Source of the DNA: Kitasatospora sp044457565
GTDB taxonomy: Bacteria > Actinomycetota > Actinomycetes > Streptomycetales > Streptomycetaceae
DNA length: 64,000 bases
NCBI RefSeq assembly: GCF_044457565.1
Contig: NZ_JBITGZ010000002.1
Coordinates: 62,001 to 126,000 of the forward strand
Direction of reading: 5' to 3'
In this document: piece by piece, positions 1 through 9,775 of the stretch
How the letters are laid out: every line of letters starts with the position of its first letter
Numbering within the stretch: position 1 is the stretch's first letter
Notes under the pieces: generated by a model
What the model was told of the DNA's origin: nothing
Databases searched by the model: none
What the model saw: only the letters and a program-made list of their open reading frames with translations
Made by a program: the position numbers and the translations under genes

Positions 1-1794
1 TGCGTGCCCGGGAACCACGAGAACAAGCTCGGCCGGGCCATGGACGGTAGGAAGGTGACCGTCTCGCACGGCCTCCAGGAGTCGCTGGACCAGCTGGCCG
101 CCGAGCCGGAGGAGTTCCGCGCCGAGGTCCGCGCGTTCATGCGCGGGCTGGTCAGCCACTACCTGCTCGACGGCGGCAAGCTGGTGGTCTGCCACGCCGG
201 CCTGCCGGAGAGGTACCACGGCCGCACCTCCGGCCGGGTCCGCTCGCACGCCCTCTACGGTGACACGACCGGCGAGACGGACGAGTACGGTCTGCCGGTC
301 CGTTACCCGTGGGCGGAGGAGTACCGGGGCAATGCCCTGGTCGTCTACGGTCACACGCCGGTGCCTACCGCGAGCTTCCTCAACAACACCATCTGCCTGG
401 ACACCGGCTGCGTCTTCGGCGGTAGCCTCACCGCGCTGCGTTACCCCGAGCGCGAGCTGGTCGGCGTCGAGGCCGAGCAGGAGTGGTATGCGCCGGTCCG
501 GCCGATGCGTACCGACGCGCCCGGCGCCCGTGAGGGCCGCCCGCTGGACCTCTCGGACGTGGCGGGTCGGCGGGTGGTCGAGACGACCCTGCACGGCCGG
601 GTCGCCGTTCGGGAGGAGAACGCCGCCGCCGCACTGGAGGTGATGAGCCGCTTCGCGCTGGACCCGCGACTGCTCGCCTACCTCCCGCCGACGATGGCGC
701 CGAGCGCCACCTCGCGCCGGCCGGGCTACCTGGAGCACCCGGAGGAGGCCTTCTTCGCCTACCGCAACGACGGCGTCCAGCACGTCATCTGCGAGGAGAA
801 GCACATGGGCTCCCGGGCCGTCGTGCTGCTCGCCAGGGACGGCGACGCGCTGGAGAGGCGGTTCGGCGTCCGGGGCCAGGGCGCGATCTGGACGCGTACC
901 GGCAGGGCGTTCCTCACCGACGACCAGCTCACCAACGCCGTCCTCGGCCGAGTGCGGGCCGCCGCCGAGCGGGCCGGCCTCTTCGAGGAGCTGAAGACCG
1001 GCTGGCTGCTGCTCGACGCCGAGCTGATGCCCTGGTCGCTGAAGGCGGTCGAACTGCTGCGCCGGCAGTACGCGGCCGTCGGCGCGGCGGCCGGCGCCGC
1101 CCTGCCACAGGTGCTGGCCGCACTCGACCGGGCGGCCGGCCGCGGCCTGGACCTCGGCGAGTTGACGGAGCGCCAGCGCCGGCGGGCCGCCGACGCCGAG
1201 GCGTTCACCGAGGCGTACCGGCGCTACTGCTGGCCGACGGAGGGGCTGTCCGGAATCCGGCTGGCGCCGTTCCAGGTGCTGGCCGCAGAGGGGACCAATC
1301 TCGCGGTGCGCCCGCACGACGAGCACCTCGGCTGGATCGACCGGCTGGTGGCGGCCGACGATCCGGACGCGCCGATCCTGCAGACCACCGGCCGGCTGCT
1401 GGTGGACACCTCGGACGACGCCTCCATGGAGGCGGGCATCGCCTGGTGGGAGCGGCTGACGACGGATGGTGGCGAGGGCATGGTGGTCAAGCCGCTCTCC
1501 TCGCTGGCCCGTGGCACGGCGGGGGAGGGGCGGCCTGGCGGGCTGATCCAGCCGGGTGTGAAGGTGCGCGGCCGGGAGTACCTGCGGATCATCTACGGCC
1601 CGGACTACACGCGGTACCTCGACCAGCTCCGGCAGAGGTTCCTCGGGCACAAGCGCTCGCTCGCCCTGCGCGAGTACGCGCTCGGGCTGGAGGCACTGGA
1701 CCGCCTCGCCGGAGGTGAGCCGCTCTGGCGGGTGCACGAGCCGGTGTTCGCGGTCCTGGCACTGGAGTCGGAGCCGGTGGACCCCCGGCTGTAG
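1..1794 (+). CDS. pnkp: Polynucleotide kinase-phosphatase, 5' end missing
   Basis: The reading frame is open from base 1, so the N-terminal kinase domain lies outside the window. The first visible residues, CVPGNHENK, are the GNH metal-binding signature of a calcineurin-type phosphatase, and VYGHTPVP follows near base 350. The C-terminal part is an adenylyltransferase (ligase-like) domain: motif I is KHMGSR with the lysine codon at 799, and a GEGMVVKP motif near base 1473 supplies the second lysine motif. This phosphatase plus ligase-like order matches bacterial Pnkp, the RNA end-healing enzyme that works with the methyltransferase Hen1. The hen1 gene would be expected just upstream but is not visible. 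No ligase motif is broken. The family call is confident; the role in RNA repair is from family knowledge. Confidence 0.88.
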   Translation, partial: CVPGNHENKLGRAMDGRKVTVSHGLQESLDQLAAEPEEFRAEVRAFMRGLVSHYLLDGGKLVVCHAGLPERYHGRTSGRVRSHALYGDTTGETDEYGLPVRYPWAEEYRGNALVVYGHTPVPTASFLNNTICLDTGCVFGGSLTALRYPERELVGVEAEQEWYAPVRPMRTDAPGAREGRPLDLSDVAGRRVVETTLHGRVAVREENAAAALEVMSRFALDPRLLAYLPPTMAPSATSRRPGYLEHPEEAFFAYRNDGVQHVICEEKHMGSRAVVLLARDGDALERRFGVRGQGAIWTRTGRAFLTDDQLTNAVLGRVRAAAERAGLFEELKTGWLLLDAELMPWSLKAVELLRRQYAAVGAAAGAALPQVLAALDRAAGRGLDLGELTERQRRRAADAEAFTEAYRRYCWPTEGLSGIRLAPFQVLAAEGTNLAVRPHDEHLGWIDRLVAADDPDAPILQTTGRLLVDTSDDASMEAGIAWWERLTTDGGEGMVVKPLSSLARGTAGEGRPGGLIQPGVKVRGREYLRIIYGPDYTRYLDQLRQRFLGHKRSLALREYALGLEALDRLAGGEPLWRVHEPVFAVLALESEPVDPRL

Positions 1795-1984
1795 GCGGGC
1801 CGGCGGGCCGGGGCCTCGCTGCCGGGGCGGCCCACGCCCCGGGCCCGGCTGCGGGTCCTGGCCGCCGGTCCCGATTCGGCTCCCGGTTCGGGTCCCGCCT
1901 TCGGGCCGCTGCGTCAGGGATGCCCTGACGCAGCGGCCCGGCGTCGCCGCCCGAGTTCCGCTCCGGCGGCGTCCATCCCAGCTC

Positions 1985-2012
1985 TGCATACAAATTCCGA
2001 GAGTCGTATACT
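1985..2012 (+). promoter_or_regulatory. argF promoter with possible ArgR operator
   Basis: A good -10 hexamer, TATACT, lies at 2007-2012. Just upstream TGCATAC (1985-1991) and GTATAC (2006-2011) form an imperfect inverted pair spaced about two helical turns. TGCATA-type half sites are part of ARG boxes bound by ArgR/AhrC in streptomycetes, so arginine repression of argF is likely. The overlap of operator and -10 would suit repression. Assignment as an ARG box is inference from the half-site. Confidence 0.42.
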
Positions 2013-2059
2013 ATTGCCGCTTCAGCATTCGCGTCCGCGTCACCCATCAGGAGCCCGGC

Positions 2060-3061
2060 ATGGCGTTCAACCTCCGGAACAGGCACTTCCTCAAGGAGCT
2101 CGACTTCACTCCCCGGGAGTTCCGCTTCCTGGTGGACCTCGCCGCCCAGCTCAAGGCCGCCAAGTACGCGGGTACCGAGCAGCCCCGGCTGCGGGGCAGG
2201 AACATCGCGCTGATCTTCGAGAAGACCTCGACCCGCACCCGCTGCGCGTTCGAGGTGGCCGCGCACGACCAGGGCGCCAACACCACCTACCTGGACCCGG
2301 CCGGCTCGCAGTTCGGCCACAAGGAGTCGATCAAGGACTCGGCCAGGGTGCTCGGCCGGATGTTCGACGGCATCGAGTACCGGGGCCACGGTCAGGAGAT
2401 CGTCGAGGAGCTCGCGGCGCACGCGGGCGTGCCGGTCTGGAACGGTCTCACCGACGAGTGGCACCCCACCCAGATGCTCGCCGACATCCTGACCGTCCAG
2501 GAGCACACCACCAAGCAGCTCGCCGAGGTCGCACTCGTCTACCTCGGTGACGCCCGCTCCAACATGGGCAACTCTCTACTGGTCACCGGCGCGCTGCTCG
2601 GTATGGACATCCGGATCGTCGCGCCCAGGCAGCTCTGGCCGGCCGAGGAGGTCCAGCAGGCCGCCCGGGGCCTGGCCGAGGCCAGCGGCGCGCGGATCAC
2701 CCTCACCGAGGACGTCCCGGCCGGGGTGGCCGGGGCCGACTTCCTCTACACCGACGTCTGGGTGTCGATGGGAGAGCCCAAGGAGGTCTGGGCCGAGCGG
2801 ATCGAGCTGCTGAAGCCGTACCAGGTCTCGATGGACACCGTCCGCGCTACCGGCAACCCGGGGGTGAAGTTCCTGCACTGCCTCCCGGCCTACCACGACC
2901 TCGGCACCGAGGTCGGCCGGCAGATGTACGAGGCGACCGGCATGTCCGAGCTGGAGTGCACCGACGAGCTCTTCGAGTCGCGGCACTCCGTGGTGTTCGA
3001 CCAGGCGGAGAACCGCCTGCACACCATCAAGGCCATCCTGGTCGCCACCCTCGGGTCCTGA
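2060..3061 (+). CDS. argF: Ornithine carbamoyltransferase
   Basis: This 333-residue protein makes citrulline from ornithine and carbamoyl phosphate in the cytoplasm (arginine synthesis, or the reverse reaction in catabolic ArcB enzymes). The carbamoyl phosphate loop STRTR is at residues 57-61, and the ornithine-site HCLP motif with its catalytic cysteine is at 273-276. The length is that of the longer ArgF/ArcB type. ATG at 2060 follows AGGAG at 2049-2053. The gene stands alone, with no arcA, argG or argH nearby, so an anabolic role under ArgR is favoured by the upstream box but not proven. Orthologue identity is firm; ArgF versus ArcB is a judgement. Confidence 0.95.
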   Translation: MAFNLRNRHFLKELDFTPREFRFLVDLAAQLKAAKYAGTEQPRLRGRNIALIFEKTSTRTRCAFEVAAHDQGANTTYLDPAGSQFGHKESIKDSARVLGRMFDGIEYRGHGQEIVEELAAHAGVPVWNGLTDEWHPTQMLADILTVQEHTTKQLAEVALVYLGDARSNMGNSLLVTGALLGMDIRIVAPRQLWPAEEVQQAARGLAEASGARITLTEDVPAGVAGADFLYTDVWVSMGEPKEVWAERIELLKPYQVSMDTVRATGNPGVKFLHCLPAYHDLGTEVGRQMYEATGMSELECTDELFESRHSVVFDQAENRLHTIKAILVATLGS

Positions 3062-3144
3062 CACCCCGGCGGGCCGAGCGGCGCGCGCCACCCGGGCCGA
3101 CCCGTGGGTGCGCGGGATCGGCGTCAGGCGTTCAGCGTGAGGGC

Positions 3145-3708
3145 TCAGAACGGGACGTTCACACACGCCACCCGGTCGCTCGCACGGACGGCACCGGCCG
3201 CACCGGCTGCGTCGGGAAGGGCGCCGCCCGGGTGGCCGGCGTGCAGCACGATCGAGCGTGCCTCGCCCGCACGGACGGCCCACGCCACGCTCGCGTTCGC
3301 GGCGTCGGCCCCCGCGCCGTCCGTGCGGAGCGTCAGCCGCAGCTCGTTGCGCTCGTTGGCGTACGCGGGATCGGTGGACGGCTGCACCGGGTCGGGGACG
3401 TCCTGGTAGTGCGGCCCGGACGCCGCCGGATCGGCGCCGCACGCGCCGGTGTGCACATGCGCCGGGAACTCGTGCCCGGGCGCGAGCCCCGACACGGTCA
3501 GCGCGACGGCCGTCCGCCCGGCGGCCCGCTCCACCACCACCCGTACATGCGCGCCGTACGGGACCAGATCCTGCGCATGGCTGACGGCGGCGGACGGCAC
3601 GAAGGCCGAGGCGCGGTCGAAGTCGGCCTCGACGACCGTCCTGGGCGGCCCGGTGGGTGGCAGCAGCACCAGCGGGATCAGCAGAGCGGTGGCAAACGGT
3701 GCGGACAT
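3145..3708 (-). CDS. Secreted Cu/Zn superoxide dismutase-like protein
   Basis: The 187-residue protein begins with a hydrophobic signal-like stretch (SAPFATALLIPLVLLPP) and then a beta-rich domain. AHVHTGACG, GPHYQD and a late ACVNV motif match the copper-binding HVH loop, the zinc-loop histidine and the disulfide cysteine pattern of the SodC family. The predicted place of action is outside the membrane. Some expected metal ligands are hard to place by eye, so it may be a divergent or inactive family member. The start at 3708 has GAAGG about 12 bases upstream. It is transcribed towards argF, and the genes converge. Confidence 0.68.
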   Translation of the reverse strand: MSAPFATALLIPLVLLPPTGPPRTVVEADFDRASAFVPSAAVSHAQDLVPYGAHVRVVVERAAGRTAVALTVSGLAPGHEFPAHVHTGACGADPAASGPHYQDVPDPVQPSTDPAYANERNELRLTLRTDGAGADAANASVAWAVRAGEARSIVLHAGHPGGALPDAAGAAGAVRASDRVACVNVPF

Positions 3709-3724
3709 CAGTGACCACGCCTTC

Positions 3725-3752
3725 GGGAGCAGGGAGCAGGGAGCAGGGAGCA
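3725..3752. repeat. 7-bp tandem repeat, four copies
   Basis: The unit GGGAGCA occurs four times without change upstream of the SOD-like gene. The flanking bases are degenerate versions of the same unit. It may be simple slippage; no function is visible. Confidence 0.7.
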
Positions 3753-3995
3753 GGGACCGGAGACCAGCGACCGGAGCGCAGGGAGCGGGGGAGGCGAGCG
3801 GCGTCACGGCGTCGGAGGCCGGTACCCACCCGCAGAGTCGATGCTCCCGCGCTCCCGTCCGCCGGCGGGCGCAGCCGGGCCTCAAGTCACCCGGACGAGC
3901 GCCCGACCGGCCCCGCCCTGCCCTGCCCCGGTCTCCCTCACGCGGACCCGCTGCCTGCCGTCCCGCCCCTGTCCGCCACCGCCGCCCTCGTCCGT

Positions 3996-4409
3996 TCAGG
4001 CCGCCCCGCCGACCCCCGTGATCCCCCGGATCTCGCAGCGCGGCCCGCTGGCCCTCATCAGTCGCAGATCGGCGGTGACCAGCGGCACCCCGTAATCCTC
4101 GGCGACGGCCACGTACGCGGCGTCGTCGGGGGTCAGGTTGTCCTTCAGCTCCCAGATCCGGCCCAGCAGCGGCACCACCGCCACCTTGCGGATCGCCAGC
4201 TCCGGCAGCAGTGCCGCCAGTTCCGCGACCCGGGCCGCCGTCAGCTCCCTCGCCAGGTACAGGCCGCGCAGGGACTGCATCACCTCGATGATCACGTGCT
4301 CCGGGGCCACCCATTCCCCGTCCGCCGCGAGCTCGGCCCGGGCGGCGTCGCCGCGCGCCCCCTCGTCCGCGAGCGCCAGTACCAGCGCGGACGCATCCAC
4401 CACGATCAT
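3996..4409 (-). CDS. PIN-domain (VapC-like) ribonuclease
   Basis: The 137-residue protein has the classic PIN order of acidic residues: VDASALV at the N-terminus, a middle glutamate (HVIIEV), and the pair in TPDDAAYVAVAEDYGVPLVT, ending with TADLRL. PIN toxins cleave RNA with Mg2+. No ordinary VapB antitoxin precedes it. Upstream there is only a 26-codon frame (4406-4486) that overlaps the start by ATGA and in turn overlaps the next gene upstream. It may be an orphan PIN enzyme rather than a full toxin-antitoxin pair. The domain call is firm; toxin activity is inferred. Confidence 0.82.
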   Translation of the reverse strand: MIVVDASALVLALADEGARGDAARAELAADGEWVAPEHVIIEVMQSLRGLYLARELTAARVAELAALLPELAIRKVAVVPLLGRIWELKDNLTPDDAAYVAVAEDYGVPLVTADLRLMRASGPRCEIRGITGVGGAA

Positions 4410-4485
4410 TCAGCTGCCCCAAGCCTGTCGTCTCTGCCGGTGCATCGGCGCACCTCGGCACCTCGGTTCCAAACCGTAGTCCCCA

Positions 4486-4842
4486 TCAGCCGCCCAGCAG
4501 CATCCTGCCCAGCAGCAGCCCCGCCAGCAGCGAGCCGGCGTTGGCGGTGAGGGACGCGGCGTACGGGAGGGGCCCGCGCGCGCCGAGCAGGGCCCGCAGC
4601 AGCACCGCCTCCACCACGCAGACGGCGAGCTCGGCGAGGCCGAAGGCCGTCCAGTAGGCTGCGGCGGCGCCCGCTGCGAAGTGGCCCAGGAACCACCACA
4701 GCGGCGGGTGCGTCAGAGCGTTCACCGCGACGGCGGCCACCGTGGCCCGTACTGGGCGGACGCGGCCCACCGGGACGAGCGCCGCCACGTACAGCGGCAC
4801 CTCGACCAGCAGGGTGAGCGCGAGGGCCAGGGGATACGGCAC
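4486..4842 (-). CDS. Small four-helix membrane protein, unknown
   Basis: The 118 residues are almost all hydrophobic, forming about four membrane spans (residues 3-24, 32-55, 57-80 and 95-117) with few charges. I do not recognise a family. It reads away from the divergent membrane protein at 4872 with only 29 bases between starts, so the two probably share a regulatory region. The stop overlaps, by ATGA, a 26-codon frame leading into the PIN gene. Confidence 0.6.
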   Translation of the reverse strand: MPYPLALALTLLVEVPLYVAALVPVGRVRPVRATVAAVAVNALTHPPLWWFLGHFAAGAAAAYWTAFGLAELAVCVVEAVLLRALLGARGPLPYAASLTANAGSLLAGLLLGRMLLGG

Positions 4843-4871
4843 GGCCAGATCGTGCCACGGGGAGGATCGGC

Positions 4872-5849
4872 GTGGCCACAGCGGCAGCCCCGGCGACCGT
4901 GCGCGGCGTGGGTGCCGCGCCGCTGGCGGGCTTCGCCGCCGCCATGACGCTTGCCCTGTTCGCCGCGCTTCGGGCCCCCGCGGGCACCGCGGTGCTGGGG
5001 CTGGCGACCTTCGGCATCCTGCACAACGTGCTGGAGCTGCGCTATGTGGCGGGCCGCTTCGGGAACGTCCTCGCGGGGCCCTTCCTCAAGCTCCTCCTCG
5101 CCCTGATCACCGGCATCGTGCTGTGCCGCCTGCTGCCGCCCTCCACCGGCTCGCGCGCCGCCGAGATCCTGCTCGCGTACGGGCTGCTGGCCGTCGCCTG
5201 CGGGCACGCGCTGCGCCGCCGCCCCGCCCTGCTGGCGGCCGCGGCCGTGCTGCTGCCGAGTGCGGCTGCGACCTCGCTGGCCTTCCCCGGCTACCACTTC
5301 GTGGTGCTGGCGCACCTGCACAACCTCGTCCCGCTGCTCTTCCTCGGGGAGTGGTCGCGCCGGCTGGCGCGCGGCCGGGCGGCGTTTCTGGCCGCCCAGT
5401 GGTGCTGGGTGCTGGCCGTCCCGGTGCTGTTGCTGAGCGGTGCGCTGGACCGCTGGCTGGCCGCGGGCACGGCCACCACCGGCCGGCTGGCCGCCGCCTA
5501 CACCCCGCCGGCCTGGCTGGACACCTCGGCGGGACTGCGGTTCGTCACGGTCTTCGCGTTCCTGCAGACCATGCACTACGTGGTGTGGGTCTGGTTCCTG
5601 CCGCGCTACGCGCCGGACGCCACCGCCGCCTTCGAGCGCCGGGCCCCGGTGCTGCGCGGCCCGCGCGCCTGGGCGCTGGGCATCGCCGCCGGTGCCGCGC
5701 TGGCCGTCCTGTTCGCCACCGACTACGCGCAGGGCAAGGCCCTGTACGCCGCTCTGGCGAGCTATCACGCCTACCTGGAATTCCCGGTCCTGCTCCTGCT
5801 GGTCCTGGGACTCGACCCCGCAGAAAGGAACAGCAGTGCTTCTCGCTGA
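4872..5849 (+). CDS. Polytopic membrane protein with conserved-looking histidines
   Basis: The 325-residue protein has roughly eight to nine membrane helices. Histidines lie within or beside helices in HNVLE, HLHN, MHYVVW and SYHAYLE. Such a pattern is seen in membrane metal or carotenoid oxygenases (Brp/Blh-like), but I cannot match a full signature, so function stays open. GTG at 4872 follows GGGGAGGA at 4858-4865. The 3' end overlaps the next gene by 14 bases, which implies translational coupling and a shared job. Confidence 0.65.
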   Translation: MATAAAPATVRGVGAAPLAGFAAAMTLALFAALRAPAGTAVLGLATFGILHNVLELRYVAGRFGNVLAGPFLKLLLALITGIVLCRLLPPSTGSRAAEILLAYGLLAVACGHALRRRPALLAAAAVLLPSAAATSLAFPGYHFVVLAHLHNLVPLLFLGEWSRRLARGRAAFLAAQWCWVLAVPVLLLSGALDRWLAAGTATTGRLAAAYTPPAWLDTSAGLRFVTVFAFLQTMHYVVWVWFLPRYAPDATAAFERRAPVLRGPRAWALGIAAGAALAVLFATDYAQGKALYAALASYHAYLEFPVLLLLVLGLDPAERNSSASR

Positions 5850-6060
5850 CGTCGCCGGCATCTCCGACCTCGCCGCCAAGGCCGACATCGCCCAGATCAC
5901 CGGCATCGCCCAGGTCACCGGCATCACCCAGATCGCCGACATCGCCCCCGACCCCGTCGAGGCCGGCGGAGTCCCGCTGGCCCTGATCGTGGTGGCCGTC
6001 GCCGTGGTCATCGGTGTCGTGGCCCTGGTGCTGCTCGCCCGCTCCCGCCGCAAGCGCTGA
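5836..6060 (+). CDS. Small membrane-anchored protein with six-residue repeats
   Basis: The 74-residue product starts at GTG 5836 (AAAGGAA upstream, inside the previous gene). Its N-terminal half is a short repeat of the type ITGIAQ / VTGITQ / IADIAP, followed by one strong membrane helix (PLALIVVAVAVVIGVVALVL) and an RSRRKR tail that should stay in the cytoplasm, placing the repeats outside. At DNA level the repeat is an imperfect 18-bp tandem array. I know no family. The tight overlap with the histidine-rich membrane protein suggests they act together. Confidence 0.6.
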   Translation: MLLADVAGISDLAAKADIAQITGIAQVTGITQIADIAPDPVEAGGVPLALIVVAVAVVIGVVALVLLARSRRKR

Positions 6061-6121
6061 CCGGCCGGGGTACGTTCGCGGGCATGCCGAGCGCGTGCTT
6101 GCGCCGGGCATGCACTATGGT

Positions 6122-6175
6122 TTATCTCGACATCGAGATAACTGCCCACTACTATTTATCTCGACATCAAGATAC
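6122..6175 (+). promoter_or_regulatory. Two MarR-type palindromes upstream of aconitase
   Basis: At 6122-6141 is TTATCTCGACATCGAGATAA, a perfect 9-bp inverted repeat around a 2-bp centre. A second copy at 6156-6175 has the same left arm and two mismatches in the right arm. The centres are 34 bp apart. In Streptomyces coelicolor the MarR-family regulator TamR controls aconitase and trans-aconitate methyltransferase genes, so these may be TamR operators. The palindromes are seen directly; the regulator is inferred. Confidence 0.65.
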
Positions 6176-6205
6176 TTGCCGAGAGGCGCTCACCGGCGAT
6201 CCGGG

Positions 6206-6224
6206 TTAGGTAAGGCTAAGTTAG
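6206..6224 (+). promoter_or_regulatory. Iron box (DmdR1/IdeR type) upstream of aconitase
   Basis: TTAGGTAAGGCTAAGTTAG matches the actinobacterial iron-box consensus TTAGGTTAGGCTAACCTAA at 15 of 19 positions. It lies 59 bases before the aconitase start. DmdR1/IdeR are iron-loaded repressors or activators, and aconitase is an iron-sulfur enzyme, so iron control makes sense. The AT-rich block stands out sharply from the surrounding GC-rich DNA. Confidence 0.6.
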
Positions 6225-6282
6225 CCAGACCTTACCATCGTGACGGCCGGACATCGCACGAAGCACCTAGAAGGAGTCAGTC

Positions 6283-8928
<2,646 letters not shown>

Positions 8929-8971
8929 GCAGCGACCCAGGGCCCGCCTGACGGGCCGCTGACGGCAGCAA

Positions 8972-9017
8972 CCGGCCGGGCCGCCCCCCTCCACCACGGA
9001 GAGGGGCGGCCCGGCCG
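8972..9017 (+). terminator. Hairpin terminator after acnA
   Basis: A GC-rich stem of about 18 bp (left arm near 8973-8992, right arm 8999-9017) lies between acnA and the next gene. There is no T tract, as is common for streptomycete terminators. Confidence 0.7.
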
Positions 9018-9038
9018 CTGTCGTGGTACCACGGAGAC

Positions 9039-9668
9039 ATGGCGCCCAGATCCGATCCGTGGCCGCTGATCCACCTTGAGCGGCGTGCGCTGCTCGCGGA
9101 CCTGGAGCAGCTGACCCCCGCGCAGTGGGCCTCGCCCTCGCTCTGCCCCGGCCGCAGCGTCCGCGACACGCTTGCGCACATGGCCGCGACCGCGCGGATG
9201 ACACCGACGGGGTTCGCACTGAAGATGGCCAGGGCGGGCTTCCGCTTCGAGGCGATGGCCTCCCGAGAGATCGCCGAGCTGACCCGGGGGACGTCGCTGG
9301 ACACCATGGCCAGGTTCGCCGAGCAGGTGGACTCCGTCACGGGCCCGCCGGGGCCGGCGGACACCTGGCTCGGCGAGACGGTGGTGCACGCGGAGGACAT
9401 CCGCCGGCCGCTGGGCATCGGCCACGACTACCAAGCCGAGGCGCTGACCCGCTGCGCGGACTTCTACCGCGGCTCCAACCTGCTGATCGGCGGCAAGCAC
9501 CGGGTCGCCGGGCTCACCCTGCGGGCCACCGACCTCGACTGGTCCGCAGGGGACGGCCCCGAGGTCAGCGGCCCGATGATCTCACTGCTGCTGGCGCTGA
9601 CCGGGCGCCCGGCGGGCCTGGCCGACCTCGCCGGCGAGGGCGCGCCGGTGCTGGCCGAGCGGCTCTAG
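9039..9668 (+). CDS. Maleylpyruvate isomerase-family mycothiol-dependent protein
   Basis: The 209-residue protein fits the TIGR03083/DinB-like family. LCPGRSVRDTLAHM near residue 43 supplies the first histidine of the metal site, and ETVVHAEDIRRPLG near residue 112 supplies the second histidine with a following acidic residue. Members use mycothiol as a cofactor or are uncharacterised metal-binding four-helix proteins. The substrate is unknown. It begins only 20 bases after the acnA terminator, so it should have its own promoter close to the start. Confidence 0.78.
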   Translation: MAPRSDPWPLIHLERRALLADLEQLTPAQWASPSLCPGRSVRDTLAHMAATARMTPTGFALKMARAGFRFEAMASREIAELTRGTSLDTMARFAEQVDSVTGPPGPADTWLGETVVHAEDIRRPLGIGHDYQAEALTRCADFYRGSNLLIGGKHRVAGLTLRATDLDWSAGDGPEVSGPMISLLLALTGRPAGLADLAGEGAPVLAERL

Positions 9669-9775
9669 CGGCCGCCCGGCCCCACGTAGGGCGAACCACC
9701 TGCCCGGCCTCACGTAGCCGCCCGGCCGCCCGGCCCTACCGAGGGCGGACCGGGCGCCCGCCCGTGGCCGGCCCC

